A stretch of DNA of 64,000 nt from contig NZ_CP070496.1 in the NCBI RefSeq assembly GCF_016925535.1, forward strand, positions 3,630,257-3,694,256, in the 5' to 3' direction. A model generated the notes under the pieces. That model saw only the letters and a list, made by a program, of their open reading frames with translations, had not been told where the DNA came from and did no database searches. Numbering within the stretch: the stretch's first letter is position 1; each line of letters starts with the position of its first letter. Below are positions 47,147-56,333 of the stretch, piece after piece. The position numbers and the translations under genes were made by a program. The stretch is from Natronoglycomyces albus (GTDB lineage Bacteria > Actinomycetota > Actinomycetes > Mycobacteriales > Micromonosporaceae).

Positions 47147-47454
47147 ATGTTCAAGATCTCGGCAGCAATCGTGCCCGACTTGAAAAGAGACTTCAAGAAT
47201 CACGAAGCGAGGCCAAACGGGCCCGCGAACAAGTAAGCACGATCAACCTACACTATCGCTCCAGTAGCGGAATGGTCTCGGTTCGTATGGACGCAATGGG
47301 CCATCTTACCGTGCGACTTAATACCGATGGACGGGTCAACAATACGCAAGTAGTCGCGGAGGAGCTCGTAAGCACATACAACTACGCACTGACAAAACTG
47401 CAACAAGAGCTACGCTTATCAGGAGATATGTACAGTGCCAAACTACAATATTGA
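47143..47454 (+). CDS. YbaB/EbfC-like protein associated with type VII genes
   Basis: The 103-residue product has an N-terminal coiled helix, strands in SSSGMVSVRMDAMGHLTVRL, and a C-terminal helix (ELVSTYNYALTKLQQEL). This is the layout of YbaB/EbfC nucleoid-associated proteins. In actinomycetes, small YbaB-like genes commonly sit beside WXG100/EspC-type genes, as here. It overlaps both neighbours (4 nt and 20 nt), so it is part of a tight operon. Confidence 0.7.
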   Translation: MNVQDLGSNRARLEKRLQESRSEAKRAREQVSTINLHYRSSSGMVSVRMDAMGHLTVRLNTDGRVNNTQVVAEELVSTYNYALTKLQQELRLSGDMYSAKLQY

Positions 47455-47788
47455 TGTCGACCCAACTGAGCTCTGGGAGGCAGGAAATCGCGTGCACAGT
47501 TTGACAGACCGGTACGCCGAGATAAGGTCGAAAATTCACAATAGCATGGATTCGATGAGTTCGGGTATGGTGTGCGACGAATCAGCACCACTAGTCATGA
47601 GCATGACCCAATTGTTGGGCGAGCTGAATTCAGTATTCACGCGGGCTCATCAAAACTTGGAATCTCACGGAGACGCGATCAAACAGTGGGCACGTAACCA
47701 TGCCGAGAACGAAGGAGCACTTGCTGACTTTGAAAGTTACCTAGACGAGGCTCGATCAATTCGCGATCACCTGGATGAAGCAAACTAG
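47435..47788 (+). CDS. EspC/WXG100-like type VII secretion target
   Basis: The 117-residue helical hairpin protein begins GTG at 47435, with AGGAGA at 47421-47426. The N-terminal DPTELWEAGNRV and second helix EGALADFESYLDEA fit the EspC (DUF2580) or WXG100-like groups, although a strict WXG turn is not visible. No signal peptide is present, as usual for these substrates. It lies between the YbaB-like gene and a large helical protein. Confidence 0.68.
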   Translation: MPNYNIDVDPTELWEAGNRVHSLTDRYAEIRSKIHNSMDSMSSGMVCDESAPLVMSMTQLLGELNSVFTRAHQNLESHGDAIKQWARNHAENEGALADFESYLDEARSIRDHLDEAN

Positions 47789-47798
47789 GAGAACGATA

Positions 47799-48830
47799 TT
47801 GTCTACCTTTAGCAAACCAAATCTACCGGGCCGGTCAGATTGGGGCCTCGAAAACTTTAATGTAGTACACAGCGCCCTCAAGACTGCCCTAATAGACGCG
47901 ACTGTGATTCACACTCTCAATGAGATTAGTGAGAACCGACAATATCTCCCTGACGGAGTCGACTGGGTCAGCCGACTGGGGCTTCCATACGCGCTTCGTG
48001 GTCAATACGCAGTATACCTTGATCACACATTTCGCCATGTGTTCCGGGACGAAGCCATTGGCATCATCGCCGATGCCACCGGGGCCGCAGAGGAAGTTTT
48101 CGCTGAATACGACCTGTGGAGAACTTTCAGTAACGTCGATCTCTCATCAGTCACTGAATTCGCTGACTCCGCGCTAGAGGTCGTTCGTGAATTCGCTGGG
48201 CACTTTACCGGACTTGGTGACGCAAGTTCATCAACGTCCGGTGGCTCGAATGACATTCAAAGTATTCGTTCAACTCTCGGTCCTGACAACTGGCAGGAGG
48301 CCGTAGCGTCAGTCTATCGAGAGCGTTTTATCGATCAACTAGAGCCAACGGCAGCTCGACATGCATTCGTGGCTTCATCTATTTCAGAAACAGCCGCAGC
48401 ATATCAAGCTGCGATCCGTTCTACTCAACTCAGTATATACCAGCTTATGCATTCTCTGATTGATTCCCTATATCAATCAGTCGGAGTCACACAAATTGAC
48501 TTTACAGATACTTTGAAAGTAGTGACTGACTTTATGAAGGTAGGGAAAGGTTCGATCAGTCGAGCTGATTCCATCATTGACTCGATGGCCGCAGCGCAGA
48601 ATTTCTCAATTGGGTCATACTCGATCACTGTGACGGAGGGAAATCCACTGGATCTCTACGCGGACGCAGCCGCACAGCTGGGAGATTACATATCTCAGAC
48701 TCTATCGGAGCTGGAGTCGCTCAACTCAAACATGAAGGATATGCTAGCTGAGCTAACGAGTATGCGGGCAAGTGAGATCTCTTTTATTCAAGCATCGGAT
48801 GTGTTCTTATGGGCCAGAGTTTTGTCTTGA
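47799..48830 (+). CDS. helical protein of unknown function in type VII-like cluster
   Basis: I place the start at TTG 47799, 6 nt after a strong AGGAGA (47787-47792), giving 343 residues. An ATG at 47775 in the same frame lies inside the previous gene. The protein is helical, with long amphipathic stretches at its C-terminus (LSELESLNSNMKDMLAELTSM), no signal peptide and no clear membrane helix. The size and position suggest a large type VII substrate, but I recognise no family. GC is low: 22 of 60 at 48,481-48,540. Confidence 0.7.
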   Translation: MSTFSKPNLPGRSDWGLENFNVVHSALKTALIDATVIHTLNEISENRQYLPDGVDWVSRLGLPYALRGQYAVYLDHTFRHVFRDEAIGIIADATGAAEEVFAEYDLWRTFSNVDLSSVTEFADSALEVVREFAGHFTGLGDASSSTSGGSNDIQSIRSTLGPDNWQEAVASVYRERFIDQLEPTAARHAFVASSISETAAAYQAAIRSTQLSIYQLMHSLIDSLYQSVGVTQIDFTDTLKVVTDFMKVGKGSISRADSIIDSMAAAQNFSIGSYSITVTEGNPLDLYADAAAQLGDYISQTLSELESLNSNMKDMLAELTSMRASEISFIQASDVFLWARVLS

Positions 48831-49465
48831 CCAGGAAGCATATAGTTCCCCTGTTTTCCGTTGCTATTTTGATGGTCTCAGCCTGCTCTTCAACAGCCCC
48901 CACGCAGGAAACATCGACTTCGTATCCGAACACCTATTCACTTGAATTTATCGAAGACCCCGACGAGTTTTGCCAGGAAGCCAACTTCGATTCTGTCAAT
49001 GAGAACTTCACCAAAGATCCCTATCATATCGATGTGCCGGTGGCGTTCGAACCAACAATCATCACCTTCGGACCGATCGATGTAGATCTGGCATGCAAAT
49101 TTGAAATGAACTATGACTTTGGCAGTATACGAGCCCATACCGGTTACATGATTGCCACCGAGGAAGTCGATCCCATTGACGTACTTGCTCGCATTTGCTG
49201 CCCCGGATCGCATCCCTACTATATTCACGATTTGAGTGATGGATCGTGGGATGAACGATCCCTCGTACGTTCTCGCATCGGCGATAACCTGATCACTATA
49301 CAAGGGTGGATACGCAAGGACAACATCCTTATTGGCGTGAGAACTGATCTCAGCCTAGGTCGATCTGGCGGACAGCTAGAACCGGGTCACGCTGATTTCG
49401 AGTACATCATGCATGATTACCTTGAACAGCACTATTCTGACGTGATTGAACAGGCAAAGAAATAG
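48809..49465 (+). CDS. predicted lipoprotein
   Basis: The 218-residue product has a lipoprotein signal: basic start, hydrophobic VPLFSVAILM, lipobox VSAC. The mature part has several cysteines (FCQEA, LACKF, RICCPGS), suggesting disulfides outside the membrane. The start at ATG 48809 overlaps the preceding gene by 22 nt; an alternative TTG at 48827 would overlap by 4. It ends the AT-rich cluster and may anchor or receive the secreted helical proteins (inference). Confidence 0.72.
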   Translation: MGQSFVLTRKHIVPLFSVAILMVSACSSTAPTQETSTSYPNTYSLEFIEDPDEFCQEANFDSVNENFTKDPYHIDVPVAFEPTIITFGPIDVDLACKFEMNYDFGSIRAHTGYMIATEEVDPIDVLARICCPGSHPYYIHDLSDGSWDERSLVRSRIGDNLITIQGWIRKDNILIGVRTDLSLGRSGGQLEPGHADFEYIMHDYLEQHYSDVIEQAKK

Positions 49466-49615
49466 GGCGTGCGCCTCAAGGTATGACCGTCCGGACGCAC
49501 GCAGAGCCTCAGTTCGTATTCGACACGATCGGTACGGGCTCGGGAGCCACCGAAACGGGAGGATGGACAAGCACCGCTACTCGGGTCCGCAGAACGGCCC
49601 GCGAACAACGGAGGG

Positions 49616-50257
49616 TCAGTCAAAGTAGTGGACGTGGGTTCCCTTTTTGTCTTCTTTGGCGACGTCGATCATGCGCTTTGCCACGGCTGCGGCCTGGACC
49701 GGGCGGTATTTCGCCAAGCGCCCGACATACAGCGGCGACGTGAGCGGAGCCAGGAACTTCGCTATGCTCTCGCCGGTTCGCTTCTCTTCACGGGCCCCTA
49801 GCAGCAGCGAGGGCCGGAAGATATGGGTAGCCGGAAGCGGCAAGGTGGAGATGGTCTCTTCGGCCTCGCCTTTGACGCGACTGTAGAACCAACGAGACGC
49901 GGAGTCGGCACCTAGGGCGCTAACTAGGAGGAATTGCCGGGCCCCGGCGTTAGCGGCGGCTTCGGCCACATTGCACACATAGTCGTGGTCGACCCTCCGG
50001 AAGGCCTCTTTGGACCCGGCCTTGTCGATGGTGGTCCCCAGGCAACAAAAGACGTCGTCCACAGCGAACAGGTCGCGTTGCTGATCGAGCTGGGCGAAGT
50101 CAACCTCGTGCACGGTCAGCTTGGGATGCTCGAAGTTCAACGGTCGTCGGCTGAGCACGTGCACCGATTCCCAAGCCGAACGGGCCAGCAGCCCCTTCAG
50201 TACGAGGCTGCCGACCACGCCGGTCGCTCCGGCTACCACTGCGGTTCTGGAACTCAT
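49616..50257 (-). CDS. NAD(P)-binding atypical SDR (HTATIP2-like oxidoreductase)
   Basis: The 213-residue product begins VVAGATGVVGSLVLKGLL and has FCCLGTTIDKAGSKEAF plus FLLVSALGADSASRWFYSRVKGEAE, the characteristic blocks of the HTATIP2/Uncharacterised SDR_a5-like group. The catalytic-type Ser, Tyr and Lys (SALG, YSRVK) are present. The substrate is unknown. It lies 56 bp beyond the MATE gene on the same strand, so co-transcription is possible. Confidence 0.85.
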   Translation of the reverse strand: MSSRTAVVAGATGVVGSLVLKGLLARSAWESVHVLSRRPLNFEHPKLTVHEVDFAQLDQQRDLFAVDDVFCCLGTTIDKAGSKEAFRRVDHDYVCNVAEAAANAGARQFLLVSALGADSASRWFYSRVKGEAEETISTLPLPATHIFRPSLLLGAREEKRTGESIAKFLAPLTSPLYVGRLAKYRPVQAAAVAKRMIDVAKEDKKGTHVHYFD

Positions 50258-50313
50258 AGGCCCACCCTAGTGGCGAGCGACCGGCCGCGCATTGGTCTGC
50301 CAAAGACATGCGG

Positions 50314-51681
50314 CTAGTCGAGTTTTCCGCTGGATTCCCGCCATTTGCCGGAGCGGAACTGGGCGTAGGTGATGACCGTGCGGGCGATTTGCGCCGCTAG
50401 CAGTCCGTAGTAGACACCGATGAGGCCCATGTCGAAGTGCACCGCGCACAGCCAGGCGATAGGCAGGCCGAAGGCCACCTGCCCAACGATGGCCGCGTAC
50501 ATGACGCTCTTGGTGTCTCCGGCGGCGCGCAGCACTCCGGCCATGCTCATTCCGAACACCATCGCCGGTGCCATCGCCAGCAGGATGTAGACCACTGAGG
50601 TGGCTTCGGCTACCACTGCGGTATCTGCGGTGAAGAGGCCGAAGAACCAGTTTGGGTTGATCAATGGCGGTAGTACCGCGAGGGTTGCCATACCCGTCAT
50701 GAGAATGGCACCTGAGCGGCGGAATGCCAGCGCGCCCGGGACGTCTCCGGCGCCGAGTCGTTGCCCGGCCAGGATTGAGATTCCGCTGCTGGCGCTGAAG
50801 ACGACGACCCATAGGACGGTCACGGTGATGATCATGATGCGGTATCCGGCTAGGGATACGTCGCCTAGGTAGGCCACGATCGAGACGATGAGGATGTCTG
50901 CGGCGTAGACGCTGCCGGCCATGATTGCTTCGGGCCAACCGATGCGAGACAGCGGGTTGACGATTTCGCGGGGGCGGCGCAGGTTGGCGCGCTTCCAGAA
51001 CGTGTATTCGAGCCCGAGCTTGCGGCGTCCAAACCAGATGATGTAGACCATGCCGAGGCTGGTGGCCAGGAGTGTCCCGGTAGCGGAACCGATGACGCCC
51101 AGGTCGAACCCGAATACCAATACATAGGTGGCGGGGATGTTGGTGAGGTTGACCAGGAGGGCTACGCGCATGGCGATGCCGGTTTCGCCGAGGCCGCCGA
51201 AGACACCACGGTAGGCGGTGGTGACGGCGGCGAATGGCAGGCACAGCATGAGGATTTGTAGGGCGGCGACGCTGGCGGGCAGGGAGTTACCGCCGGAGAG
51301 CAGCCGCACGATGAGTGGGGCGAGGGTGAGGAGCAGGAGGCTGGCTCCCACGCCGATGGCCAGGCAGAAGAGGAGGCCGGTGTCGAGCATCCGGTTGATG
51401 CGGGCGTGTTCGCCTGCGCCTTTCCAGCGGGAGACGAGGATTTGGATGGAGGAGCCCCAGGGGACCAGGAGTGCCATCGCGAAGACGTAGATGGGCAGGA
51501 CGAGGCTGATGGTGGCGAGGGCTTCGGTGGAGTACCAGCCGAGCATGACGGTGTCGGCGATGGCGAGGACGGTGGGGCTGATGGTGGCGACGATGAGTGG
51601 GTAGGTGATTTTCCAGCTCTGCCGCACCCGGCCTGTGAGCTGGGGCGATGCGGGCGGTGGAGCTTGGAGGGTGTCGCTCAT
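50314..51681 (-). CDS. MATE-family efflux transporter
   Basis: The 455-residue membrane protein has twelve hydrophobic helices and begins with WKITYPLIVATISPTVLAIADTVMLGWYS, typical of MATE (DinF/NorM-like) cation-driven exporters. The start ATG 51681 is preferred over a frame opening at 51747. A palindrome resembling Fur/Zur boxes, TAATGATTTTCATTA, lies 42-56 nt upstream, so metal limitation probably controls expression. The exported compound might be a metallophore, but this is inference only. Confidence 0.88.
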   Translation of the reverse strand: MSDTLQAPPPASPQLTGRVRQSWKITYPLIVATISPTVLAIADTVMLGWYSTEALATISLVLPIYVFAMALLVPWGSSIQILVSRWKGAGEHARINRMLDTGLLFCLAIGVGASLLLLTLAPLIVRLLSGGNSLPASVAALQILMLCLPFAAVTTAYRGVFGGLGETGIAMRVALLVNLTNIPATYVLVFGFDLGVIGSATGTLLATSLGMVYIIWFGRRKLGLEYTFWKRANLRRPREIVNPLSRIGWPEAIMAGSVYAADILIVSIVAYLGDVSLAGYRIMIITVTVLWVVVFSASSGISILAGQRLGAGDVPGALAFRRSGAILMTGMATLAVLPPLINPNWFFGLFTADTAVVAEATSVVYILLAMAPAMVFGMSMAGVLRAAGDTKSVMYAAIVGQVAFGLPIAWLCAVHFDMGLIGVYYGLLAAQIARTVITYAQFRSGKWRESSGKLD

Positions 51682-51722
51682 GGGCGTGGGGCCTTTCGGT
51701 GGTGGGGACCTCCGTTTAATGG

Positions 51723-51737
51723 TAATGATTTTCATTA
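51723..51737. promoter_or_regulatory. Fur/Zur-type box upstream of the MATE gene
   Basis: TAATGATTTTCATTA has perfect 6-bp arms (TAATGA/TCATTA) around TTT, close to the AATGAnnnTCATT core of Fur-family (Zur/FurB) sites in actinobacteria. It overlaps the likely promoter of the MATE gene and lies 220 bp before the divergent membrane gene. Confidence 0.6.
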
Positions 51738-51955
51738 TGGATTGCAATCAGGGGTGGACGTGGGATCAGACAGCAGCTGTTCAGGCAGCAAGTACTCCGG
51801 GCATTCGCCCTGCTCGCGTCCATGAGAGTTGGTCCGGGAACGCGCCAGTGCCCGTACGGAAACCCCGACCAGACGGGACCTACACGGTTGGCGACGGTGT
51901 GGCATCGTGAGCGCTGAGCACAACCTATTTCGCAGTCCACGCCCTCGGGATCAAC

Positions 51956-53416
51956 ATGTTGACCAAGATTTACCGGCGCATACGCTATATCCCTCTAGAC
52001 AGCCCCTACTCCACTAGTCACTTCAAAGCCCACCCGCTGAGCCGGTTCCACCTGGCCAAGCGAGGAGAACGCCTCGAGGCCGGGCACGGTGTCATCGCGA
52101 TACGCACCAAGGCGGTGCGACGTCTGCGGCTCTCGCAGCCCGACCAGGCGAGCGGACTGACATCCCCTCGGGTAACGCAACCGAACACCGACCTCGGCAC
52201 ACCCGTCGTCCTCGTGGACGGCGAGCCTGCGGCCACCGGGTTCGGCCGGGGCCGCATCGTCGTGCCCGCAGGGCCGCACCTGGTACAAGTCCAGGCGAAA
52301 GCCTCAGGCCGCTACACACTGGTGAACGTGCCAGACCAAGGCCGCATCGTCCTCACATCCTTGTCCTCAGCCCCGATTCACTCGCGTGTCTCCCGCGACC
52401 GACTGGGGTGGTTCTACCGCAGTTTCGCCCTGGGGCGGCAGGCGTATCTTGAACGCCACCGCACTCTCGTCTGGCCGTCTCTAGCAGCGCTAGCAACTTA
52501 CGTGTTCGCGATGCTCGCTCTGGCAAGAACCGGCACCGAAGCGGTCGTCGGGGAGATCTTCGCGCCCCTTGGAATCATCCTTTGCGCGGCCGCAGGCCTG
52601 GCTGCTGGCACCCTCGTCGTGCTAGCGGGAGTGGTCAAGAGCGCGTGGAACAACCGAAGACCTCCCAAATCCGTCCATTACCCACCGACTGACCTGGACG
52701 GGGGAGGCTCATGGCGCATCGTCGGTGTCGACGACACGTCGCCCCCGCGCACGCATCCCGAACTTGCCACATTGCGTGTTCACGTGGCCTTCGAACACAA
52801 CTATGTCGACGCCACCCGACGAACCGACCTGCCAGTGAAAGCGGCAAAACGGCCTACGCGGGCGGACGACGCAGACCCGCAGGTAGCACGATCAGACAGA
52901 TACGACCAGGATGCACGGGTCGGGGATATCGTTGGTGAGGAACTGGAGCACTTCGGAAAGTCCATGCGAGACATCGGGCAACGGACCCGCGACGAGCTGG
53001 CATCGATCCCCTGGCGCGATTCCTGGCGCTCCGATATGCATCACCACTTCGGGACGTACGCGGCCGACCAAGGCCAGAACGAGATTCGCCCATGGATTCC
53101 GGCTCCTCAGGTCAATCTTGAAGAGCGAGCACTGCCCGCTATCTGGGGGTATAACGAATACCTGATCAACCCGGGCGAGAGGCTGATCGAAGTCGCAGTG
53201 CCCGCCCCGCCACCAGAGCTCCTCACTGACATCGAAGTGGAATTGCACGGCGAATCTAGGCTGTTGATGGAGGTTGACTGCCGAGCGGGTTTCGTGACGA
53301 CCATCGAGGCGTTCGCAACCATCGCAATGGAATGGAGCCAAGACGGCAAGAGCCTCAGTCGATACACCGGCCGAATGAGTTCACTCTCCTCTTACCAGAA
53401 AGGCGCTACACAGTGA
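51956..53416 (+). CDS. membrane protein with PEGA-like domains, paralogue of 56824-58281
   Basis: The 486-residue protein shares IYRRIRYIP, FKAHPLSRF, SFALGR, IPWRDSWRSD, EIRPWI and LPAIWGYNEY with the 56,824 protein. It has an N-terminal PEGA-like domain (VVLVDGEPAATGFGRGR, about 80-130), two membrane helices (about 165-215), a charged helical stretch (GEELEHFGKSMRDIGQRTRDEL) and a second beta domain (INPGERLIEVAV). Its stop overlaps the next gene as GTGA, followed by a large ESX-like gene. I infer an envelope component working with these helical proteins. Function is unknown. Confidence 0.72.
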   Translation: MLTKIYRRIRYIPLDSPYSTSHFKAHPLSRFHLAKRGERLEAGHGVIAIRTKAVRRLRLSQPDQASGLTSPRVTQPNTDLGTPVVLVDGEPAATGFGRGRIVVPAGPHLVQVQAKASGRYTLVNVPDQGRIVLTSLSSAPIHSRVSRDRLGWFYRSFALGRQAYLERHRTLVWPSLAALATYVFAMLALARTGTEAVVGEIFAPLGIILCAAAGLAAGTLVVLAGVVKSAWNNRRPPKSVHYPPTDLDGGGSWRIVGVDDTSPPRTHPELATLRVHVAFEHNYVDATRRTDLPVKAAKRPTRADDADPQVARSDRYDQDARVGDIVGEELEHFGKSMRDIGQRTRDELASIPWRDSWRSDMHHHFGTYAADQGQNEIRPWIPAPQVNLEERALPAIWGYNEYLINPGERLIEVAVPAPPPELLTDIEVELHGESRLLMEVDCRAGFVTTIEAFATIAMEWSQDGKSLSRYTGRMSSLSSYQKGATQ

Positions 53417-53742
53417 CATGGATCGACGTCGATGCCGAGGGCTTGCGCGACGCGGCAAACAAACTGCGACAAGCCGAGACAGAGATCAAAGCCCTGGGTA
53501 ACTACGCCGAAGAAGCGGACCCGGATCTGTGGATGTTCGGCCTTGCCGGGGTCGGCTTTGCGGGTTTGTACTTCGCGATCGCCAAAGGCATCGTCCACCC
53601 TGCTTTCAGCGACGCCGAACAAGCGGTCGAAGGCATCTGCACCCGACTCGAGGACTGTGCTGACGAATACGAAGACTGCGATGAGGGCATCGCACAGGAA
53701 CTCGACAAAATCGGCCAAGACATCGTAGACGGAGCTATCTGA
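53413..53742 (+). CDS. small helical ESX-like protein with one hydrophobic helix
   Basis: The start is GTG 53413, overlapping the previous stop; the longer frame from 53332 is shadow. The 109-residue product is a helical hairpin: VDAEGLRDAANKLRQAETEIKAL, a hydrophobic helix (LWMFGLAGVGFAGLYFAIA), then an acidic helix. Placement and size suggest a WXG100-like partner for the next, larger protein, but the hydrophobic middle is unusual for that family. Its stop overlaps the next ATG as TGATG. Confidence 0.68.
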   Translation: MTWIDVDAEGLRDAANKLRQAETEIKALGNYAEEADPDLWMFGLAGVGFAGLYFAIAKGIVHPAFSDAEQAVEGICTRLEDCADEYEDCDEGIAQELDKIGQDIVDGAI

Positions 53743-54938
53743 TGAACGACCACATCGAAGAACCCACCTGGAATCGCGACGACGAAGGGAACGTCGTAGA
53801 TCCAGGTGGACACTCCCCAACATTTGGAGAAGAGGGTGCCTGGAACACTGGTTGGGACGACTGGCTCGGTGCAGGATCAGGGTCGAATGCCACATCTGCC
53901 TCCAGCGACAACCGAGGCAGCGGCGCACACGAAGCCATAGCTAGGAATGTGTTCCCGACCGCGAGCAACAACACGACATATCGGGACTCTCACGGCAATG
54001 TCGTCAACTCCGACCAGCGTGTCAGCGGCCGCGACTCCGAGAGCAACCTCCTCTATAACGGAGAATCCACCTCGGCATCTAACTCCGGTGCGAACGCGTT
54101 GAAGAGTGCCACAGCTCCTATCACCGCAGTGTCCAACACCGTCTCCAACGTCGGCAAGATCGACAGCCTCACCGACTGGGGTGGTTACACAAACTTGATC
54201 ACCGGGCTAGCGTCGGACACGCTAGCGATTGGGAGCATGACCAAAGAATTCAATAGCTTCGTGGAGAACGTCACCGACCCGAAATTCGATCCGGTGCAAT
54301 GGCTGGCCGGGACTCTCATCGACTTTCTCATCCAGGTTTTCCAGCCGCTGGAGGACCTGGTCGGACTTGTCTCGGGTAACGAGAGCCGTATGAAGGAATC
54401 GGCGGGTATGTGGGACACCATTGCCACCGGCTGCCCCGAAGTCGGCGACTATCTCGGGGCCACAGGCGAGGCCGCGCTGGCCGATTGGGGCGGCGAATCG
54501 GGCGACGCGGCGCGAACGCGGGTCAGCGAGGCAGCCGAGGCGGTCCGCGGGCTCGGCTATATCGCGGTTGGCTTGGAGGCGCTGCTCATGTGTATGGCCG
54601 ACTTGGCGAAGGCTCTAAGGCAGGACATCGTGGACTTGCTGGCCAAGGGAGTTTCGTGGGCATTGACGCGTCTCCTTCCAAAGGTCGCGGCAGGTATCGC
54701 TACTTTCGGGGCGACAATTGCCCTGGCAATCGCCGACGGCATCGCCAAGGTCGCCTCACTTCTCATGAAGGCATTTAACCGAATCAACCAGGCCATCGGT
54801 ATCGCGGATAAGGCAGCTACGGCCCTGGACAAGATCAACACGGCGTTCACCTATCTCAAGCCGGTTCTGGAGGGACTCAAGAAGCACCGGCACGCCCTCA
54901 ACATGATAGGTGGTGCGGCCGAACAGGCTTTTAACTGA
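53742..54938 (+). CDS. ESX/type VII-like large helical protein, paralogue of 31351-32631
   Basis: The 398-residue protein has a polar, Asn/Ser/Gly-rich first ~120 residues (GSGSNATSASSDN) and a helical remainder. It contains QPLEDLVGLVSGNESRM with a downstream W, and LPKVAAGIATFGATIALAIADG, both shared with the 31,351 protein. Type VII substrates commonly show this helical core. It closes a three-gene unit (membrane protein, small helical protein, large helical protein). The C-terminus is short, unlike the longer 31,351 protein, so different effector ends may be attached to one core. Confidence 0.68.
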   Translation: MNDHIEEPTWNRDDEGNVVDPGGHSPTFGEEGAWNTGWDDWLGAGSGSNATSASSDNRGSGAHEAIARNVFPTASNNTTYRDSHGNVVNSDQRVSGRDSESNLLYNGESTSASNSGANALKSATAPITAVSNTVSNVGKIDSLTDWGGYTNLITGLASDTLAIGSMTKEFNSFVENVTDPKFDPVQWLAGTLIDFLIQVFQPLEDLVGLVSGNESRMKESAGMWDTIATGCPEVGDYLGATGEAALADWGGESGDAARTRVSEAAEAVRGLGYIAVGLEALLMCMADLAKALRQDIVDLLAKGVSWALTRLLPKVAAGIATFGATIALAIADGIAKVASLLMKAFNRINQAIGIADKAATALDKINTAFTYLKPVLEGLKKHRHALNMIGGAAEQAFN

Positions 54939-55109
54939 GCCGCTCCCGTTTAGTTCGACGAGCTCGGCATGTATTACCTGGAGAACAGCTGAGCTAAGCC
55001 GTTCAGCGGCGGGGCCACAGCCCAGTCGACCATCTTGATGTTGACTGCCTGCAGTCGGCGGCTACCGAGTGGGGATGGTTTGGCAGGAGACTGACTATGC
55101 GACCACTGT

Positions 55110-56330
55110 CTAGACAACTGCTGCTTCGGTCGTTCGTTTTGGTACTACTTCGCTCCAAGCCCAGAGGGCCGCTAGTGCCCCCAGCGCGGCCACGACCGCG
55201 AGTATCACGGCGGTGGATGCAAATCCCCACCTCGCCCCCAAAATGCCCGCCAACGGATACGTCACCAGAAAGCACAGGTGGGATAGCGAAAACTGTGCCG
55301 CGAAGACGGCGGGGCGATTCGCGTGATGGGAAGTGCGCCGCAGCAGGCGCGCCGATGGGGTGAGGATCAGCGAGGTCGCCGCTCCCAGGATCAACCAGAC
55401 ACCGAGGAGGGCGTACCACCCGGGGGCGGCGATGGCCGCTGCCGAGGCGAGGAGCGCTAGGGGTAGGGCGGCCGCTCCGGTCAACATCACTGTTCGATCT
55501 TGGAGGGTTTCGAGCAGGCGCGGCAGGGTCAATGCGATCAGCATGGAGCCGCATCCGTAAGCGGCTAGGGCGATGGTGACGTCCGCCTGGGTTCGTCCGA
55601 ACTGGTGCTGGACGATGGCGACGGTGTTGATGAGGACCATCGCGGTCGCGGCGGCTACGGCCACGTTCATGGCCATGAGGGCGCGCAGTTGGGTTGAGGC
55701 GATGAACACGGCGACGCCTTCGGTGAGTTTGGTCAGGAAGGGCGGCGGGGCGGTCGGGGTGATGGCGGGGAGGACGGCGATGAGGACGAAGGCTGCCGAG
55801 AGCGCAAAGCCCATCGCCGTGCCGAGGAATAGGTGGTGGTAGCTAAGGACGGTCAGCATCGCGGCGGCCAATAGCGGGCTGGCCATCGCTTCCAGGTCGT
55901 AGGCCAGGCGCGACAGCGAGAGGGCTTTTGTGTATTGGCGCTGGTCGGGCAGCACTTCGGGAATGAGTGACTGGAATGTGGGGGTGAAGGTGGCTGAGGC
56001 GGCTTGCAGAAGAAATATGAGGATGTAGATGTGCCAGGTCTCGGTGATCAGCGGAAGTGACAGGGCTACTGCGGCTCGGATTAGGTCGGCGGTGACTAGT
56101 AGCTTCTTGCGCGACATGGTGGTGGTGAGGGCGGTTATGAGCGGCGCGATGACGACATAGGCGACCATTTTGATGGAGAAGGCGATGCCGAGGACTAGGC
56201 CCGCGTCGCTTCCGGCCAGGTCATAGGCGAGTAGGGCGAGGGCGACGGTGAGCAGGCCGGTGCCGGTGAGCGCTATGACGTGGGCGGCGAACAGCTTGGA
56301 GAAGGTGGGGGCGCGCAGTGTGTCGAGCAC
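55110..56330 (-). CDS. MFS transporter regulated with ArsR-family protein
   Basis: The 406-residue major facilitator has twelve hydrophobic helices and the EntS/MFS_3-like N-terminal pattern (LFAAHVIALTGTGLLTVALALLA, then a SRKKLLVTADLIRA loop). The start is GTG 56330, 3 nt after the stop of the ArsR gene, so the two are co-expressed. The pairing with a metal-type ArsR suggests export of a metal or toxic compound (inference). Confidence 0.88.
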   Translation of the reverse strand: MLDTLRAPTFSKLFAAHVIALTGTGLLTVALALLAYDLAGSDAGLVLGIAFSIKMVAYVVIAPLITALTTTMSRKKLLVTADLIRAAVALSLPLITETWHIYILIFLLQAASATFTPTFQSLIPEVLPDQRQYTKALSLSRLAYDLEAMASPLLAAAMLTVLSYHHLFLGTAMGFALSAAFVLIAVLPAITPTAPPPFLTKLTEGVAVFIASTQLRALMAMNVAVAAATAMVLINTVAIVQHQFGRTQADVTIALAAYGCGSMLIALTLPRLLETLQDRTVMLTGAAALPLALLASAAAIAAPGWYALLGVWLILGAATSLILTPSARLLRRTSHHANRPAVFAAQFSLSHLCFLVTYPLAGILGARWGFASTAVILAVVAALGALAALWAWSEVVPKRTTEAAVV

Positions 56331-56333
56331 GGT

